Positions 34,449 through 46,396 of a DNA stretch of 64,000 nucleotides are shown piece by piece. The translations under genes were made by a program, and so were the position numbers. The DNA comes from Dokdonella_A sp044227025 (GTDB lineage: Bacteria > Pseudomonadota > Gammaproteobacteria > Xanthomonadales > Rhodanobacteraceae). The notes below the pieces were generated by a model. That model was not told where the DNA came from and did no database searches. It was given only the letters and a program-made list of their open reading frames with translations. The stretch's first letter is position 1; the number at the start of each line of letters is the position of its first letter. The stretch covers positions 434,001 through 498,000 of the forward strand of contig NZ_JBGAFX010000001.1 of the NCBI RefSeq assembly GCF_044227025.1, written 5' to 3'.

Positions 34449-37445
34449 GTGCGCATGTTGCGATGCGGATGGCTCTCCCTGCTGCTCGTCACCGGCGCTT
34501 CCACCGCGGCGCCGGTCGCCTCGCCCATGCAACCGGCGACGACGCTCGAGTGGCGCGCATTCCGCAGCTTCACGAGCGCCGATGGACTGCCGCAGAACAG
34601 CGTGCTCGCACTGCTGCAGGATCGCGACGGTTACATCCATGCCGGCACCAACCACGGACTCGCCCGCTACGATGGCCGCGAATGGCGCGCCACCGAATTG
34701 CCGACCGGCGAACGCGGCTATGCAGTCGGCGCGCTGGCCCAGGCGCGCGATGGCGCGCTGTGGATCGGTACCGATGCGGTCGGCGCGTGGCGCGTTGACG
34801 GTGCGCGGCAGGAAGCGCTCGCGTTGCCGGGAGCCGAGGAGATCAATGCGTTCTGGGAAGCGCCCGACGGCCGCATGTGGGTAGCCGGTTCCGGCGGGCT
34901 GTTTCGTTGCGCGCTGACCGCGTGCGAGCGCATCGGTGCGCTCGGCGATGCCGGTGCGCGCAGCCTGTTCGGCGAATCGATCGAAGGCGTCTGGCGCCTG
35001 TGGGTGGGCACCAATACCGAGGGTGTGATCCAGCTTGCCGACATCGACGCGGCCGTGCCGCGGCGCACCGCAACCGCGATCACGCGCGAGCAGGGCCTGC
35101 CGAACAACGTTGGCTTGTCGATGACGCGGTACCAGGGCGATCTGTGGATCGGCAGCGGGCGCGGACTCGCTCGATACGATGGCAAGCACGTCGAATCATG
35201 GACGGCTTCGCGCGGCCTGCCGAACGCGATGGTGTTCGCGCTGCAGGCGGATGTCGATGCCGATGGCCGACCCGTCCTGTTCGTCGCGTTGCGACCCGGC
35301 GGCCTGCTCGAGATCCAGGCCGACGGCGAGTGGCGCCTGATCGACAGCCGCCACGGCCTGCCGTCGAATGCGGTGCACAGCCTGCTGCGCGAACGCCATC
35401 GCGGTGCGCTGTGGGTCGGCACGATGACCGCCGGTGTCGCGCGCGTCGAACGCCAGCGCTGGGCACTGTTCGACGAGCGCATGGGTTTGCCCGACCGGAT
35501 CGTGCTCGGTGTCGGCTGGTCCGCGCCCACGCGCACGCTGTGGGCCGGCACCGCCAGCGGTGCGGCGCGCTGGGATGATGGCCGCTTCGTGCCGCTGCTG
35601 CCCGGCAGCTACAACGCGCAGCTCGTCTACGACCTCGTCGATGCGCCCGACGGCAGTCGCTGGATCGCGCATCGCAGCGGTTTGCAACGCTGGCGTGGCG
35701 ACGCGCTGGAGCTCGACCTGAGCGCCGACAATTCGCGCCTGCCGGCCGTATCCGTCGACCAGCTCGCACTGCGTCGCGTCGGGGACGGGACCTACGAGTT
35801 GTACGCAGCGAGTGGCCACGGGCTGGCGCGCTGGACCACACGCGACGGCCTCGTCCGCGTGGAGAACGTCGCCGGGATCGCGGCCGGAGTCGGCGTGCCA
35901 AGCCTGGCGGTGGCCGCCGTGCCGGATGCCTGGGAACAGGACAACCTGTGGGCTTCGACCGAGAGCGGCCTCGTCCGGTTCGACGGCAGCGGTTGGCGCG
36001 AAATCGCCGTCCCGTGCCTCGTCGGACTGGCGCCATTCGCGCTGGATGCCGAAACGACCGCGCACGACAATCGGGTATGGATTGCTTCGCGCAACGGGTT
36101 GCGGCGGCTCGAAGACGACGGCACCTGCATCGACTATCCGGCGGCGCGCTCGCTCGGCGCACTGACCCGGGTACGGGTGGTCGGCAACGATGTGTACGTG
36201 TTCGGATCGCGCGGCGTGATGCGGTTGACGCGCGACGGCGGTGGCGACCAGGCCGGTCAGGTCTACGGCGCCGAGTCCGGATTGCTCAGTCCGGAGATCG
36301 GAGCGGTCGCGGTCGATGATCGTGGACGCCTGTTCGGCGCGAGCGCGGCCGGTCTCGCGGCGTTGCAGCCGGAGCGCTCGACACAGGTCGGTGCACCCGC
36401 GCCCCTGCGCCTGCTCGCGGCACGCTACGGCAATGCGCTGCAGCCACTTGCGATGGATGCGGAACTGCCGCCCGACGACAGCAGCGTGCGCTTCGAATAC
36501 AGCCTGTTCGCCTTCGATCGCGAGTACGCGAGCCGCTATCGCGTGCGCCTGCTCGGCCTGGAGCGCGAATTCGGGCCATGGGGCAGTGATGCCGCTGCGG
36601 TCTATCCGCGTCTCCCGCCCGGGCACTACCAGCTGCAGGTGCAGTCACGCGACGCCGATGGAATCGACGCCGCGGCACCCCTGGAATTCCGTTTCGTGGT
36701 GGCTGCGCACTGGTGGCAGCGGGCGTGGGCGCAAGTCGCCATCGTGTTGCTGCTGCTCGCGACCGGCCTCGCCATCGGCCGCTGGCGCTTGCAGATCGCG
36801 AGCCGGCGCGCGCTCGAACTGCAGGCGGAAGTGGCGTTGCGCACGCGCGAACTCGCTGCCGCGAACGCGAGCCTGGAACAGGCTGCGGTGGCCGATCCGC
36901 TGACCGGGCTGAAGAACCGGCGCTACTTCGCGCTGGCCGCGCCGGCGGAAGCGCAACGCGCGCGCCGCGCGCACCCGGGCCAGGCCCTGCTCGTCGTGCT
37001 GCTCGATATCGACCATTTCAAGCACATCAACGACGAATGCGGCCATGATGCCGGCGACAGGGTCCTGATCGAGATCGCCCAGCGGCTGCAGCACATCGCG
37101 CGCGCCGGCGACATCGTGTTGCGATGGGGCGGTGAGGAGTTCCTGCTGCTGTTGCGCGATGTCGAGCGCGCCCGCGCCGCCGAGCTGCTCGCGCGCCTGC
37201 TGCAGGAACTCTCCGGCAAGCCGGTGCAGACGGCTGGCGCATCGCGCATGGTCACCTCCTCGATCGGCGCGATCGCCTATCCGGTGCTACCGGACGACGG
37301 TGGCGATCTCGAGCACGCGATTGCGCGCGCCGACGCGGCGCTCTACCGGGCCAAGCGCGAGGGACGGGACCGGGCGATGCTGGTGGAGATCGAGGCGGGC
37401 GGCGACCCGCCGTGCCGCACGATCGAGCGGGCCGCGTGCACGTGA
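34449..37445 (+). CDS. Beta-propeller sensor diguanylate cyclase (reg_prop, Y_Y_Y, GGDEF)
   Basis: About 998 residues. A signal peptide is followed by two-component-regulator propeller repeats (SADGLPQNSVLALLQDRDG, ALWIGT, LWVGT, DLWIGSGRGLARYDG and others) and a Y_Y_Y domain (LEREFGPWGSD, YPRLPPGHYQLQVQSRDADG). One membrane helix and a cytoplasmic GGDEF domain follow (DPLTGLKNRRYF, LLDIDHFKHINDECGHDAGD, active-site WGGEEF). It should make c-di-GMP in response to a periplasmic ligand; the GGEEF loop is intact. GTG at 34449 with AAGGA 7 bases upstream is preferred over the ATG at 34455. Confidence 0.9.
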   Translation: MRMLRCGWLSLLLVTGASTAAPVASPMQPATTLEWRAFRSFTSADGLPQNSVLALLQDRDGYIHAGTNHGLARYDGREWRATELPTGERGYAVGALAQARDGALWIGTDAVGAWRVDGARQEALALPGAEEINAFWEAPDGRMWVAGSGGLFRCALTACERIGALGDAGARSLFGESIEGVWRLWVGTNTEGVIQLADIDAAVPRRTATAITREQGLPNNVGLSMTRYQGDLWIGSGRGLARYDGKHVESWTASRGLPNAMVFALQADVDADGRPVLFVALRPGGLLEIQADGEWRLIDSRHGLPSNAVHSLLRERHRGALWVGTMTAGVARVERQRWALFDERMGLPDRIVLGVGWSAPTRTLWAGTASGAARWDDGRFVPLLPGSYNAQLVYDLVDAPDGSRWIAHRSGLQRWRGDALELDLSADNSRLPAVSVDQLALRRVGDGTYELYAASGHGLARWTTRDGLVRVENVAGIAAGVGVPSLAVAAVPDAWEQDNLWASTESGLVRFDGSGWREIAVPCLVGLAPFALDAETTAHDNRVWIASRNGLRRLEDDGTCIDYPAARSLGALTRVRVVGNDVYVFGSRGVMRLTRDGGGDQAGQVYGAESGLLSPEIGAVAVDDRGRLFGASAAGLAALQPERSTQVGAPAPLRLLAARYGNALQPLAMDAELPPDDSSVRFEYSLFAFDREYASRYRVRLLGLEREFGPWGSDAAAVYPRLPPGHYQLQVQSRDADGIDAAAPLEFRFVVAAHWWQRAWAQVAIVLLLLATGLAIGRWRLQIASRRALELQAEVALRTRELAAANASLEQAAVADPLTGLKNRRYFALAAPAEAQRARRAHPGQALLVVLLDIDHFKHINDECGHDAGDRVLIEIAQRLQHIARAGDIVLRWGGEEFLLLLRDVERARAAELLARLLQELSGKPVQTAGASRMVTSSIGAIAYPVLPDDGGDLEHAIARADAALYRAKREGRDRAMLVEIEAGGDPPCRTIERAACT

Positions 37446-37742
37446 GCGGTCTGCCCCGCGCCCGCGCCCGCGCCCGCGGTTCGCGCGCCATCTGCACCGA
37501 AGACGATTCCTGAATACCGCCAGGCCGGTGGATTCACCTCGTACGGCTGGCAGGACGACGACGATCCGGACCCAGACTGACCTCGAACGCACGCTGGGCT
37601 CGTCGGTCGCGGGCCACCCGCCGCCGTCTCCGCTCGATGACGGCGGCGCCTTCCAGCCGGAGTTGGCCCGTCTTGCTGCACTGCGCAGGGTCGCGCTGCG
37701 TGCTGCGGCTATGATCGACGCTTCCGTCCAGGGGAATGCCGC

Positions 37743-39188
37743 ATGAGCCTGCTCGCGCAACTGACGCGTCACAAGCCGATCGAACAACTGCAGGCCGAAC
37801 TCGGTTCGCGTCGCGACTTCCGCCGCGTGCTCGGCGTGTGGCAGCTCACCGCGATCGGCCTCGGCGGCATCATCGGCGTCGGCATCTTCGTGCTCGCCGG
37901 ACAGCAGGCCGCGCTCAATGCGGGTCCGGCGGTCGCGTTGTCGTTCATCATCGCCGGCATCGCCAGCGCCGCCGCGGCACTGTGCTACGCCGAATTCGCG
38001 GGTCTGATTCCGGTCACCGGCAGTGCCTACACCTACAGCTACGCGACGCTCGGCGAACTCATCGCCTGGCTGATCGGCTGGGACCTGCTGCTCGAATACG
38101 CGCTGATCGTCGCCGCGGTCGCGAGCGGCTGGTCCGGCTACGTGCTGAATCTGCTCGACGTGATCGGCGTGCACCTGCCGGTCGCGCTGCAGGGAGCCCC
38201 CGATTCCGGCGAAGGTCGTGTGTTCAACCTGATCGCCGCACTGGTTGCCATGGGCGTCGCGGTGCTGCTGACCCTGCGCACCGAATGGGGCGCGCGTGCG
38301 AACACGCTGATCGTGGCAGTCAAGGTCGTCGCGGTGGTGATCGTGATCGCGGTCGGCGCGTTCCATGTCGACCCGGCCAATTGGCATCCGTTCGTGCCCG
38401 AGCGCATCGTCGGCGCCGATGGTGTCGGCCACTACGGCTGGCAGGGTGTCGTCACTGCGGCGGCGGTGGTGTTCTTCGCGGTGTTCGGCTACGACACGCT
38501 GACCACTGCAGCGGAAGAAGCGAAGGACCCGCAGCGCGACCTGCCGCGCGCGATCCTGCTCTCGCTCGGCGTGTCGATGGCCCTCTACATAACGATCACG
38601 CTGGTGCTGACCGGCATGGTGTCGTACACGCAGCTCGGCAACGACGCGCCGGTCGCGCAGGCGTTCCAGGCGCTCGGCATGAAGTGGATCGGCGCGGCGA
38701 TCTCGGCCACCGCGGTGGCGAGCATCCTCAGCGTGATCTTCGCGTTCATGCTCGCCGCATCGCGCATCTGGTTCGCCCTGTCGCGCGACGGCCTGCTGCC
38801 GGGCTGGTTCGCCAACGTGCACCCGCGCTACGGCACACCGCACCGGCCGACCCTCGCGCTCGGCGTGTTCACCGCGCTGGTGGCCGGCTTCTTCCCGCTC
38901 GGCGAAGTGGCCAAGCTGGTCAACATCGGCGTACTGAGCGCGTTCATCGTGATTTGCGGCGCGGTGCTGATCCTGCGCCGGCGCAAGCCGGACCTGCCGC
39001 GCGCGTTCCGCACGCCGTGGGTGCCGGTGGTACCGGTGGTCGGCATCGTGTTCTCGATCTGGCTCCTGTCCGAGCTTGCGGCGATCACCTGGATGGTGTT
39101 CCTCGCCTGGGTCGGACTCGGCCTGCTGGTCTATTTCGGCTACGGCATGCGCAACAGCAAACTCGCTGGCGGTGCGCGCGGCGGGTGA
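37743..39188 (+). CDS. APC-family amino acid permease
   Basis: 481 residues with about 12 membrane segments. The family signature GLGGIIGVGIFVLAGQQAA is near residue 40, with FFAVFGYDTLTTAAEEAKDPQRDLPRAI mid-protein. It resembles the cationic amino acid transporter-like branch (YfnA/YhdG type). The substrate is not determinable. The 297-bp gap before it holds only GC-rich sequence with a few CGCCCG repeats. Confidence 0.88.
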   Translation: MSLLAQLTRHKPIEQLQAELGSRRDFRRVLGVWQLTAIGLGGIIGVGIFVLAGQQAALNAGPAVALSFIIAGIASAAAALCYAEFAGLIPVTGSAYTYSYATLGELIAWLIGWDLLLEYALIVAAVASGWSGYVLNLLDVIGVHLPVALQGAPDSGEGRVFNLIAALVAMGVAVLLTLRTEWGARANTLIVAVKVVAVVIVIAVGAFHVDPANWHPFVPERIVGADGVGHYGWQGVVTAAAVVFFAVFGYDTLTTAAEEAKDPQRDLPRAILLSLGVSMALYITITLVLTGMVSYTQLGNDAPVAQAFQALGMKWIGAAISATAVASILSVIFAFMLAASRIWFALSRDGLLPGWFANVHPRYGTPHRPTLALGVFTALVAGFFPLGEVAKLVNIGVLSAFIVICGAVLILRRRKPDLPRAFRTPWVPVVPVVGIVFSIWLLSELAAITWMVFLAWVGLGLLVYFGYGMRNSKLAGGARGG

Positions 39189-39217
39189 AATCGCGATGCA
39201 TGTACAATCGCCATCAC

Positions 39218-39294
39218 GCGCTCGTAGCTCAGCTGGATAGAGTACCGCCCTCCGAAGGCGGTGGTCGGAGGTTCGAATCCTCTCGAGCGCGCCA
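39218..39294 (+). tRNA. tRNA-Arg (anticodon CCG)
   Basis: A full cloverleaf can be drawn in 77 bases: acceptor GCGCTCG/CGAGCGC, D-arm TAGCTCAGCTGGATAGA, anticodon stem CCGCC/GGCGG with loop CTCCGAA (anticodon CCG at 39252-39254), T-arm GGTTCGAATCC and an encoded CCA. It reads CGG codons. A TACAAT at 39203-39208 could be its -10 box. Confidence 0.96.
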
Positions 39295-39380
39295 ACTGAT
39301 TGGCCCTGTTCGGCCCAGCCGCGGAACTGCCCGTGGCGGCGACCACTCCGCGCCGCTTCCCGCGGCGGTGGCGGCGCCGC

Positions 39381-39386
39381 TATAAT
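39381..39386 (+). promoter_or_regulatory. Consensus -10 box (TATAAT) upstream of the cytochrome gene
   Basis: TATAAT lies about 65 bases before the cytochrome start. The -35 region is poor, so this is a candidate only. Confidence 0.4.
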
Positions 39387-39451
39387 CGCGGGACTTTTTT
39401 GTGTGTCCGGCGGGCTGCGGCCCGTATGGACGCGCCCGTCGAGGTGGTTCC

Positions 39452-39982
39452 GTGACCAATCCCGTTTCCAAGACCGATGCGGTTTTCCTCAAGCACTTTG
39501 CGCAGCTGATCGCGTTCCTGATGGCGGTCGCCGTGGTGCTGATCGCGCTCGGCGCCTACATCTATTCCAAGCATCCGCCGGAAGGAAACCCGGACGCCGC
39601 AAAGGTGCTGGCCGAACGAATCGCCCCGGTCGGCGGCGTCTATGCCGGCGACACCGGGCGCGCCGCGATGCAGGCGGCGCAGGAAGCGGCCGCCAAGGCC
39701 GCCGCTGCGCAGGTCGCCTACGGCGGCAGCACCGACGGCAAGACCATCTACGGCAACCTCTGCCACAGCTGCCATGACACCGGCGCCGGCGGCGCACCCA
39801 AGGTCAGCGACAAGGCCGCCTGGGCGCCACGTCTCGCGCAGGGCATCGACATCCTCATCAAGCACGCGACCGAAGGCTACACCGGCAAGGCCGGCCTGAT
39901 GCCGGCGCGTGGCGGCAATCCCGCCCTCAATGACGCGCAGGTCAAGGCGACAGTCGAGTGGATTGCCGGGCAGGTCAAGTAG
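39452..39982 (+). CDS. Membrane-anchored cytochrome c5-type protein
   Basis: 176 residues. One N-terminal membrane anchor (LIAFLMAVAVVLIALGAYIY) is followed by a hydrophilic Ala-rich linker and a single cytochrome c domain with the haem site CHSCH and the distal Met in GLMPARGG. It should shuttle electrons in the periplasm, probably to a terminal oxidase. The start is GTG at 39452 with GAGG upstream; the earlier in-frame codons lie in the leader. Confidence 0.92.
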   Translation: MTNPVSKTDAVFLKHFAQLIAFLMAVAVVLIALGAYIYSKHPPEGNPDAAKVLAERIAPVGGVYAGDTGRAAMQAAQEAAAKAAAAQVAYGGSTDGKTIYGNLCHSCHDTGAGGAPKVSDKAAWAPRLAQGIDILIKHATEGYTGKAGLMPARGGNPALNDAQVKATVEWIAGQVK

Positions 39983-40031
39983 AGCGCGCCAGCGTGATCG
40001 CCTCGCGCGTCGCGCAGTAGGAGTGCAACGA

Positions 40032-40055
40032 ACGCCGCCGAGGGCGGCGTTTTCC
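40032..40055 (+). terminator. Rho-independent terminator after the cytochrome gene
   Basis: The stem ACGCCGCC-gag-GGCGGCGT is followed directly by TTTCC. It lies between the convergent cytochrome and acpH genes. Confidence 0.75.
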
Positions 40056-40067
40056 GTAATGGCGACT

Positions 40068-40664
40068 TCACGTGGCGGCGCCGAGCCGCGCACGTTCTCG
40101 CTGCGCGTGCGCCCGCAAATCGGGGAAAAACGCCTCGAAATGCCGCCGGATCGGCGCCGCATGTGCGTCGATCACGGGCAGGGCATGCGCCAGCGGATTG
40201 TCGCGCGACAGGCGTTGCGACAGGCCGCGCAGCACATCCTCGATCATCGCTCGCTCGCGATACGCCTCCGGCAGATCGTTGCGGTGCAGGTACGCGGCGA
40301 AGCCGTGCATGCGCGATGGCAATTGTGCGGCACGCCGTTGCAACAGCGCCCGTACCTCGCGCGAGAATTCATCCAGCGAGCCGTCGACGTGGTGCGACCA
40401 GTCGCGCGCGAGCAGGTGGTCGAACCAGACATCGAGCAGGATGCCGGCGTAGCGGCGAAACGGCGGCTCGAACAGCGCGCGCGCGGCAACCACTTCGGCA
40501 TGCGCATCGGTGTACGCATCGACCGCGCGATGCAACGCGATGCCCCCGCGCACGCCGTCCGGCAGCGCCGGATCGATCGCGCCGCGCACGAAGTCGCCGA
40601 TCATGCTGCCGAATCGGACATCGTCGTCGCCGCCGGCAAGCAGCGCATGCGCGAGCAGGTTCAT
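40068..40664 (-). CDS. acpH: ACP phosphodiesterase AcpH
   Basis: 198 residues matching AcpH/DUF479: the N-terminal MNLLAHALLAGGD, GSMIGDFVRG, LHRAVDAYTDAH and DVWFDHLLARDW supply the metal-binding His/Asp residues. It removes the 4-phosphopantetheine group from acyl carrier protein. It stands alone, convergent with the cytochrome gene. Confidence 0.9.
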   Translation of the reverse strand: MNLLAHALLAGGDDDVRFGSMIGDFVRGAIDPALPDGVRGGIALHRAVDAYTDAHAEVVAARALFEPPFRRYAGILLDVWFDHLLARDWSHHVDGSLDEFSREVRALLQRRAAQLPSRMHGFAAYLHRNDLPEAYRERAMIEDVLRGLSQRLSRDNPLAHALPVIDAHAAPIRRHFEAFFPDLRAHAQRERARLGAAT

Positions 40665-40748
40665 GCCGCGATCCTCGGTGCAGCGCGTGCTGCGGTCAAT
40701 CCGCCATCACGGGGGAGCAGGCGAGCGATGCTGGCCGGCCTTCGCCGG

Positions 40749-41776
40749 TCAGGGCAGGGCATCGCCGAGGAATGCGAGCAGCGCAGCGTCATCGACATCG
40801 CCGGGATCGGCGAGGTCGTGGCCGGCAAGTGCTGCCGGTACCAGCGGTCGCGCGAAGCGGAACCAGTCGAACGTCGCGCGCAGATCGGGGTCGCCCGGCG
40901 TCCCTGCGTCGTTCCATGCATGCACGATGTGGGTGCGGTTGTGCTCGAAATAGGGGTACGTCGATGCGATCGCCCAGTCGGTGTAGACGGTCATGCCGAC
41001 CTGCAGCGCGAGAGGAAGATCGTCGCGCCGGTAGCGTCGTTGCACGCGCCATGCGTCGCCGGGTTCGCGCACGAGCAGCAGCATGGCACCGCCGATGCGC
41101 GCGACCCGCAGTTCCGCCTCGTCGCCTTGCGCGCCCGCGAGTTCGAGGTTGGAAACGCTGTGCGTTTCCGGCGCGACCGCCGCGCGCGTCGTCTTCGCTT
41201 CGAGCTGGTAGCTGCCCGGCTGGTCGGCGGCACCGAACGAGAGGAACACGTAGCGCTCGCCACCGGCCTGCCACCACGACGGATCGCAGCAGGCGACGTC
41301 GGCGCGCGGCGCGCGAACCAGGATGCCGGCGAGCGAGAATTCCGACCCGACGCTGCCGCCATGGGTCGAACCGGGCGCGCCGGCGCCGTCACGCGCGCGG
41401 GCACGCACGCGCGTGCTGGCGACGAAATCGCCGGCCACGGTCTTGAATGCAAGTTCGCCGACGTAGTCCTCGTACCACGTGCTGGTGGCGGGAACGAACA
41501 TGATCCAGCCATCGAGCGTCGCGCCGATGTCGAGTGCGTCGAGCGGATCGCGCAACCAGTACTCTTCGCGCCAGAGACGGCGCCAGTCGCCGAGCGTCGC
41601 CGCATTCGCAAACTCGTCGGACAATCGGCGGATGTCCGCCGACTCGGGACGCTCGAAGCCGTCGCGCAGCACGAGGTCGGGCAGTGGCGCGTCGCCAGCG
41701 CTGGCCGCGCCTGCCAGCGCGATGCCGACGAGCGCGAACAGGGTGCGCGCAATGGGGTGGCGACGTTGCAGCATCG

Positions 41777-41780
<4 letters not shown>
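40749..41780 (-). CDS. Secreted protein of unknown function, last gene of the sigma-kinase operon
   Basis: 343 residues. A signal peptide (TLFALVGIALAGAASAGD) is followed by a VLRDGFERPES sequence near the mature N-terminus and a beta-rich domain that reads like a lectin/concanavalin-type sandwich (YEDYVGELAFKTVAGDF, SFGAADQPGSYQLEAKT, AWRVQRRYRRDDLPLALQVG). A GGAGGT site precedes the ATG, which overlaps the kinase stop (ATGA). The DGFE sequence resembles the C-terminal motif of other exported proteins here but sits at the opposite end. Function unknown; co-expression with the kinase suggests surface signalling. Confidence 0.65.
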
Positions 41781-44325
<2,545 letters not shown>

Positions 44326-44329
<4 letters not shown>

Positions 44330-44997
44330 GGCGCGAGCAGCTCCCCGATCCATGCGCGCGCGCGGCGCAGGTCGCGTTGGATCGTGCGCTGGGTGGTGCC
44401 ATGCAGCGCCGCGAGTTCGCCCGAATCCATGCCGAGGAACCAGTGTTGTTCGATCAGTCGGGCAAGGTGCGGATCGGCGCGATCGAGTGCAGCGAGGTCC
44501 TGCGCGAACGCCAGCAGCGCCTGGAATGGCGACACCTCCGCCGCATCGGTCTCGTGCAGGCCGAGCAGCGTGCCGCCACGCTTGCCGGTTGCGCGCGCGC
44601 GCGCGTGGTCGATCATCACCTGGCGCATGACGCGGGCGCTGAGCGCGAAGAAGTGCGTGCGGCTGAGGCGGCGCGCGTCGTGGCCCTGGACCAGGCGCGA
44701 ATAGGCTTCGTGCACCAATACGGTCGTCGACAGCGTCGGGCCGTGCAGGTGGCGGAACAGTTGCCGGTGCGCGACGCGCTTGAGGTCGGCGTAGATCGAC
44801 GGCAACAGCGCGCGCAGGTCGGCGCTGTCGCCGAAGCCCTCGGCCGACAGGCGCTCGACCAGCTGATCCGCTGCAGTCGATGTGTCCACGATCGCGCCGA
44901 CCCGAAGTTCGCTGGCCGTGCCGCGAGTATCGCACGCGGCGCCGGCCGCATCGCCGTCGCGGGGCGCCGGTGGGAGACGGGCGATCAGGACGGACAT
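44326..44997 (-). CDS. ECF-type RNA polymerase sigma factor
   Basis: About 223 residues. A region-2-like part (DLKRVAHRQLFRHLHGPTLS, LVHEAYSRLV, THFFALSARVMRQVMIDHARAR) and a region-4 helix-turn-helix (GMDSGELAALHGTTQRTIQRDLRRARAWI) fit the ECF sub-group found with Ser/Thr kinases. There is no anti-sigma gene next to it; the downstream kinase may take that role. The start may be later, since the first 35 residues look non-conserved. Confidence 0.88.
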
Positions 44998-45012
44998 GCG
45001 GCCGGCACCTTG

Positions 45013-46308
45013 TCAGAGGCGATCGAACGGATCGAAGAAGATCACGTCGCTGTCCATCTCGACCGCGCCGATGTCGCACAGCGCGGCGCCGTCGCCGTCG
45101 AAGTCGACCGGCCGGTCGGCGAACTGCTGATCATCGCCTTCGCAACCGGTCGCGGTGAACAACGGATGGCCGTGGTCGATGGCGATGCTCGGCGTGACCG
45201 GCCAGCTTGCCATCGTGATGCCGCCGTGGCGTGCGGGTGGCGTCAGCTGCGGATCGACGCCGGTGCGGTTCGTGCTGCCGCCGGCGAGACCGCAGCTGTC
45301 GTCGGAGTCGAGGTTGTAGCGGTCCGCGTCGAGGTCGGCGCCCTCCGAGACGAAGCAGTCGGCGAACGCGTTGCGCGCAATGATGCTGTTGTGGATCAGC
45401 GCCGCGGCGCCGTCGCCGGCGATACGCAACCCGCGCACGCTGTTGCCGGCGAGAGTGACGCTCGACAGGTCGAGCTCGACGGCCCCTTCGGTGTTGATCG
45501 CGTTGCCGGAATTGCGCGCCATCGTCGTGTTGAACACGCGCAGGCTGTTGGCGGCGCCGACGGGTTCGCTGTCGATCGTGTTGGCGCTCGATGAAAGGCC
45601 TTGGACGGCGAACACGGGCGGTACGCCGCCATTGCCATGGAAGCTGCTGTAACCGACGACCAGATTGCCGCGGTTGCGGATTGCGCTGCCCGAGGGCGTG
45701 TCGTTGATGTCGCCGACGAAGATGTTGCCGTAGAACTCCGACGCGAGTACGGCGGTGTCGCTGCCGGCGTTGTAGAGGCCGCCGCCGAGTTCGGCTCGGT
45801 TGCCGTGCACGCGCATCAGCGACAGCGTCACGGCGCCGGCACCGGAGCGGACCAGCACGCCGCCGCCGGAGGTCGCGAGGGCGTCGGTCGCCTCGCCGCC
45901 GATGATGTCGAAGCCGAGCAGGGTGACGTTGCCGGAAATCAGGTCGAACACGCGGTCGATGCCGGCGGCGTCGACCACCGGACGTTCGCCGGACGCGAAG
46001 AAGCGCACCTGCAGATCGCCGCTGATGTCGAGGTCGCCGCTGAAACCGCCGTCCTCGCCGGCGCCTTCGATGCCGAGGGTGTAGTGCGCACCTGCGGCAA
46101 GGTCGATCACATCGGCGCCGGCCAGCGCGTTGGCCTCGATGACCGCCGCGCGCAGCGTGCATGGGCCGGGCCCGGCCTGCGGGAAAACGTTGCAGAAACC
46201 ATTGCCGGGAAGGAGGTCCGGCAGGTCCGAGGTCGACGTGACCGTGAACGTCGCCGCCTTGGCCGTCGCGGTCGCAAACACCAGCAGGAGCTCAAGCATG
46301 CGCTTCAT
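45013..46308 (-). CDS. Secreted right-handed beta-helix protein (CSLREA-like), first gene of the sigma-kinase operon
   Basis: 431 residues with a signal peptide (LLLVFATATAKA). The mature protein starts FTVTSTSDLPD and has CTLRAAVIEANAL, which resembles the CSLREA region of secreted beta-helix proteins. A parallel beta-helix follows with many short N/G-rich turns (GGGVLVRSGAGAVTLS, GGGLYNAGSDTAV, NSIIARNAFADCFV). It ends in DVIFFDPFDRL, a variant of the C-terminal motif on other exported proteins here. Its stop is 15 bases before the sigma gene. Possibly an adhesin or surface protein. Confidence 0.72.
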   Translation of the reverse strand: MKRMLELLLVFATATAKAATFTVTSTSDLPDLLPGNGFCNVFPQAGPGPCTLRAAVIEANALAGADVIDLAAGAHYTLGIEGAGEDGGFSGDLDISGDLQVRFFASGERPVVDAAGIDRVFDLISGNVTLLGFDIIGGEATDALATSGGGVLVRSGAGAVTLSLMRVHGNRAELGGGLYNAGSDTAVLASEFYGNIFVGDINDTPSGSAIRNRGNLVVGYSSFHGNGGVPPVFAVQGLSSSANTIDSEPVGAANSLRVFNTTMARNSGNAINTEGAVELDLSSVTLAGNSVRGLRIAGDGAAALIHNSIIARNAFADCFVSEGADLDADRYNLDSDDSCGLAGGSTNRTGVDPQLTPPARHGGITMASWPVTPSIAIDHGHPLFTATGCEGDDQQFADRPVDFDGDGAALCDIGAVEMDSDVIFFDPFDRL

Positions 46309-46396
46309 GTCGCTACCTCGTCAGGGGAATCGTCGGAGGTAGTACGCGAAGGTGCAGCCGGAACGACACGCACCGTCGTTGCCGTATCATTCGCCG

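Noticed and set aside
37450..37485. Short CGCCCG-type tandem repeat after the diguanylate cyclase gene
   Set aside because: Only about three imperfect units in GC-rich DNA; no evidence of function or of a CRISPR-like pattern. No CRISPR array was seen anywhere in the window.
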